DNA of 64,000 bases from Peribacillus frigoritolerans (GTDB lineage: Bacteria; Bacillota; Bacilli; Bacillales; DSM-1321): the NCBI RefSeq assembly GCF_040250305.1, contig NZ_CP158190.1, positions 5,240,001-5,304,000 of the forward strand, written 5' to 3'. How positions within the stretch are numbered: the first letter of the stretch is position 1; every line of letters starts with the position of its first letter. The notes below the pieces were generated by a model, which searched no databases, was not told the DNA's origin, and was given only the letters and a program-made list of their open reading frames with translations. Both the position numbers and the translations under genes were made by a program. Positions 61,963 to 64,000 of the stretch are shown piece by piece.

Positions 61963-62094
61963 ATTCTACTTTTAGTAGAATGTCAACGATCTTCTAGTAA
62001 TTTTTATCTACATAATCTACTTATTTTTCACCAAATATACTAAAAGTAGAATTTTTTCGTTATTATATTGAATTAATTCTACCTTTGGGGTAAT
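61963..62094. promoter_or_regulatory. Cro/CI operator region
   Basis: Three copies of one box lie between the divergent regulators: ATTCTACTTTTAGTAGAAT at 61963-61981 (perfect palindrome), TACTAAAAGTAGAAT at 62038-62052, and ATTCTACCTTTGGGGTAAT at 62076-62094 (degenerate). This is the expected set of operators of the lysis-lysogeny switch. Further boxes are inside the Cro gene (61716-61732) and just after it (61683-61700). Confidence 0.85.
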
Positions 62095-62131
62095 ATAAAC
62101 TTTATAAAGAGACCGAACGGAGGGAAATAAA

Positions 62132-62791
62132 TTGAGTATTGGTAAAAACATTAAAAAGCTGAGAGAAATACATAATCTTTCCCAAAAAGATCTAGCTGAA
62201 ATTGCTGGAGTATCGGATAAAGCTGTATCAACTTGGGAGAATGGAATAAAAGACCCTCGAATGGGTGCAATTCAAAAAATAGCTGATCACTTTGGTATAT
62301 TGAAAAGCGATATTATCGAAGACAAGGAAACAAAAGTTAATCCCATTAATCCTTTAAAACAGCCTAAAGTTGAAGGATTTTCAAAACCAATGCCATTACT
62401 AGGTTCCATTGCAGCAGGTCTCCCTCTTGAAATGATTCAAGTTCAAGAATGGATTAATGTTCCCTCAGAAATTGCTGATAAATATCCTCACGCTTTCTTA
62501 GTAAAAGTAAATGGAGATAGTATGAATAAAATTGTACCTTCAGATGCTTTAGCTTTGATTGACCCTACTTTAGAAGTAAATAACGGGGATGTTGCTGCCG
62601 TTGCAGTAAATGGTTATGATGCAACTTTAAAAAGGTTCTTTAAGTTCCAAAATGGAATCACGCTGGAACCAGAGAGCTTTAATGAAAAACACATAACACA
62701 ATATTACGATCATAAGGAACAAGAATTTAATCCTATTCACATAAAAGGAAAGTTAGTTTGGTACATGGCTCCATTAGATATTAAATTCTAA
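62132..62791 (+). CDS. CI-like repressor with S24 (LexA-type) protease domain
   Basis: A 219-residue lysogeny repressor. Residues 1-65 form an XRE DNA-binding domain (LREIHNLSQKDLAEIAGVSD KAVSTWENG). Cleavage is expected at AAG/L in LLGSIAAGLPLEM, and the catalytic Ser (VNGDSMNKIV) and Lys (DATLKRFF) are present. So it should cleave itself with RecA after DNA damage. TTG start at 62132 follows CGGAGGG. The integrase gene follows in 17 nt. Confidence 0.92.
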   Translation: MSIGKNIKKLREIHNLSQKDLAEIAGVSDKAVSTWENGIKDPRMGAIQKIADHFGILKSDIIEDKETKVNPINPLKQPKVEGFSKPMPLLGSIAAGLPLEMIQVQEWINVPSEIADKYPHAFLVKVNGDSMNKIVPSDALALIDPTLEVNNGDVAAVAVNGYDATLKRFFKFQNGITLEPESFNEKHITQYYDHKEQEFNPIHIKGKLVWYMAPLDIKF

Positions 62792-62808
62792 TTTGAAAGG
62801 TGATTATT

Positions 62809-64000
62809 ATGACTAAGGCGGCCCTATATATTCGCGTTAGTACACGGGAGCAGGTCGAAAATTACAGTATTGAAGTACAAAAGGAACGTTTGGAAGCATT
62901 CTGTAAAGCTAAAGGCTGGGATATTTATAATATTTATGTTGATGGTGGATTCTCAGGTTCAACATTAAACCGACCAGACTTGCAAAGAATGATTAAGGAT
63001 TTAAAAAATATTGATGTAGTCCTGGTTTATAAATTAGACAGATTATCTAGATCACAAAAAAACACACTAGAATTAATCGAAGAACATTTTTTAAAGAACA
63101 ATGTGGATTTTGTTTCCATCACAGAAACTCTTGATACCTCTACTCCTTTTGGAAAAGCCATGATTGGAATACTATCTGTTTTTGCACAATTAGAACGTGA
63201 AACGATTGCTGAACGCATGAGGATGGGACACATTAAGCGCGCTGAAAATGGTTTAGGTTCAATGGGTGGAGATTATGACCCAGCAGGATATTTGAGAGAA
63301 GATGGGCTCCTAAAAATTAAGGATGCAGAGGCAAAACATATTCAAAGAGCGTTTGATCTCTATGAACAGTATCATTCAATCACAAAGATTCAACAAAGCC
63401 TGAAAGAAGAAGGACACCCCGTATGGAGATTCAGAAGATACAGAGACATCCTAGCTAATCCTTTATACATAGGCATGGTTAGCTTTGCTGGTAAGCTTTA
63501 TAAAGGACATCACCAACCTATTATTACCTCTGAACAATTTGAACGCGTACAGGTACTATTACAACGCCATAAAGGGAACAACGCTCATAAGGCTAAAATG
63601 AGCCTATTATCGGGGCTATTACGTTGTCAATGTTGTAATGAACCTTTTGTATCGTATTCATCGAGCATATCTAAGAAAAATCCCAAAAGTTATTATTACT
63701 ACATTTGCCGAGCAAGAAGATTTCCATCTGAGTACGATGAGAAATGTAACAACAAGATTTGGAATAGATCAAAATTAGAATCTATAGTGATTAGTGAATT
63801 AAAAAATATCTCAATTAAAAAGTCAAAGGCTCAAAAGAAAGAGCAAACGATCAACTACGAAAAACTAATTAAAGATACGGATAAAAAAATGGAAAGAGTC
63901 ATCGAATTATACACAAATGAATTAATCAATAATGACTTACTGGAAAAACAAATGAGCAAGTTGAATGCTGAAAAAGAAAAATTAATAAAGAATCAAAGGT
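62809..64000 (+). CDS. int: Large serine integrase (3' end outside window)
   Basis: The first 397 codons are seen. The N-terminal resolvase domain has ALYIRVSTREQ (nucleophile S), YKLDRLSRSQ and SVFAQLERETIAERM. A recombinase domain follows (YDPAGYLREDG...), then a zinc ribbon with CQCC (about residue 270) and CRARR...CNNK, and a coiled coil at the edge. Such integrases act between a phage and a host site without a motif repeat longer than a few bases; the host site here is comFA. GAAAGGTG precedes the ATG. Confidence 0.95.
   Translation, partial: MTKAALYIRVSTREQVENYSIEVQKERLEAFCKAKGWDIYNIYVDGGFSGSTLNRPDLQRMIKDLKNIDVVLVYKLDRLSRSQKNTLELIEEHFLKNNVDFVSITETLDTSTPFGKAMIGILSVFAQLERETIAERMRMGHIKRAENGLGSMGGDYDPAGYLREDGLLKIKDAEAKHIQRAFDLYEQYHSITKIQQSLKEEGHPVWRFRRYRDILANPLYIGMVSFAGKLYKGHHQPIITSEQFERVQVLLQRHKGNNAHKAKMSLLSGLLRCQCCNEPFVSYSSSISKKNPKSYYYYICRARRFPSEYDEKCNNKIWNRSKLESIVISELKNISIKKSKAQKKEQTINYEKLIKDTDKKMERVIELYTNELINNDLLEKQMSKLNAEKEKLIKNQR

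Larger units (their letters stand above)
17425..64000. mobile_element. Serine-integrase siphovirus prophage inserted in comFA (right end outside window)
   Basis: The segment begins at the break in comFA and contains a full set of phage genes: lysis, baseplate, tail, head, large and small terminase, ArpU, replication genes, Cro/CI switch and a large serine recombinase at the right edge. Late and early genes are on the minus strand; repressor and integrase are on the plus strand. More than 46.5 kb is visible. The organisation, holin type and integrase class resemble A118-like phages, which integrate in Listeria comK. Confidence 0.95.

Overview
The window comes from a low-GC, spore-forming member of the Bacillaceae. 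The gene order secA, hpf, fliT, fliS, fliD, flaG, hag, csrA, fliW, DUF6470 gene, flgL, flgK, flgN, flgM, yvyF, comFC, comFA matches the Bacillus subtilis chromosome. A Bacillus or Peribacillus-like host is likely, but the species is an inference.

Positions 1-17424 are host chromosome, almost all on the minus strand. secA runs off the left edge. The biofilm regulator sinR (plus) and a small sinI (minus) lie tail to tail between secA and hpf. Inverted GTTCTTT boxes that resemble SinR operators lie in front of a small zinc-ribbon gene. The late flagellar genes follow, with SigD-type promoters in front of flaG, hag and flgM and CsrA-type sites in the hag leader. The flagellin gene hag is split into three exons by two ORF-less group I introns of 367 and 370 nt. 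Their P, Q, R and S core elements can be read directly. The spliced product is a normal 458-residue flagellin. The first 45 nt of intron 2 also encode a complete alternative flagellin C-terminus, so retention of intron 2 would still give a full-length protein.

At about 17424 comFA is cut at its Walker A codons. From there to the right edge lies a siphovirus prophage of more than 46 kb with a large serine integrase (62809 to the edge). Its left arm (17.6-26 kb) carries cargo: an HTH protein, a LysR/YbaK-domain/EamA cluster, a GNAT enzyme, an RsbR-like STAS protein, a LexA-box-associated YolD-like gene, a cupin and a Q-rich peptide. The minus-strand late operon (26-50.2 kb) encodes lysis, tail fibre, tail, head and packaging proteins, including a GH25-lysozyme/tail-endopeptidase fusion and a programmed -1 frameshift in the tail chaperone. 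The early region (50.3-61.9 kb) carries an HNH nuclease, ArpU, an ERCC4 nuclease, a primase-helicase, a DUF669 protein, a RecA-like ATPase and a Gam-like protein. It ends at a Cro/CI switch with palindromic operators.

The most unusual feature is a set of small host-development regulators inside the prophage, most too short for routine gene finding. There are two near-identical 45-residue SinI-like antirepressors (42020-42157 and 54026-54163). The second sits downstream of a perfect inverted pair of Spo0A boxes. A Spo0E-like phosphatase (60040-60207) has a good ribosome site but an ATC start codon. Together with the cut in comFA, this suggests a prophage wired into the host competence, sporulation and biofilm network. 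Reading the arrangement as a manipulation system is an inference.
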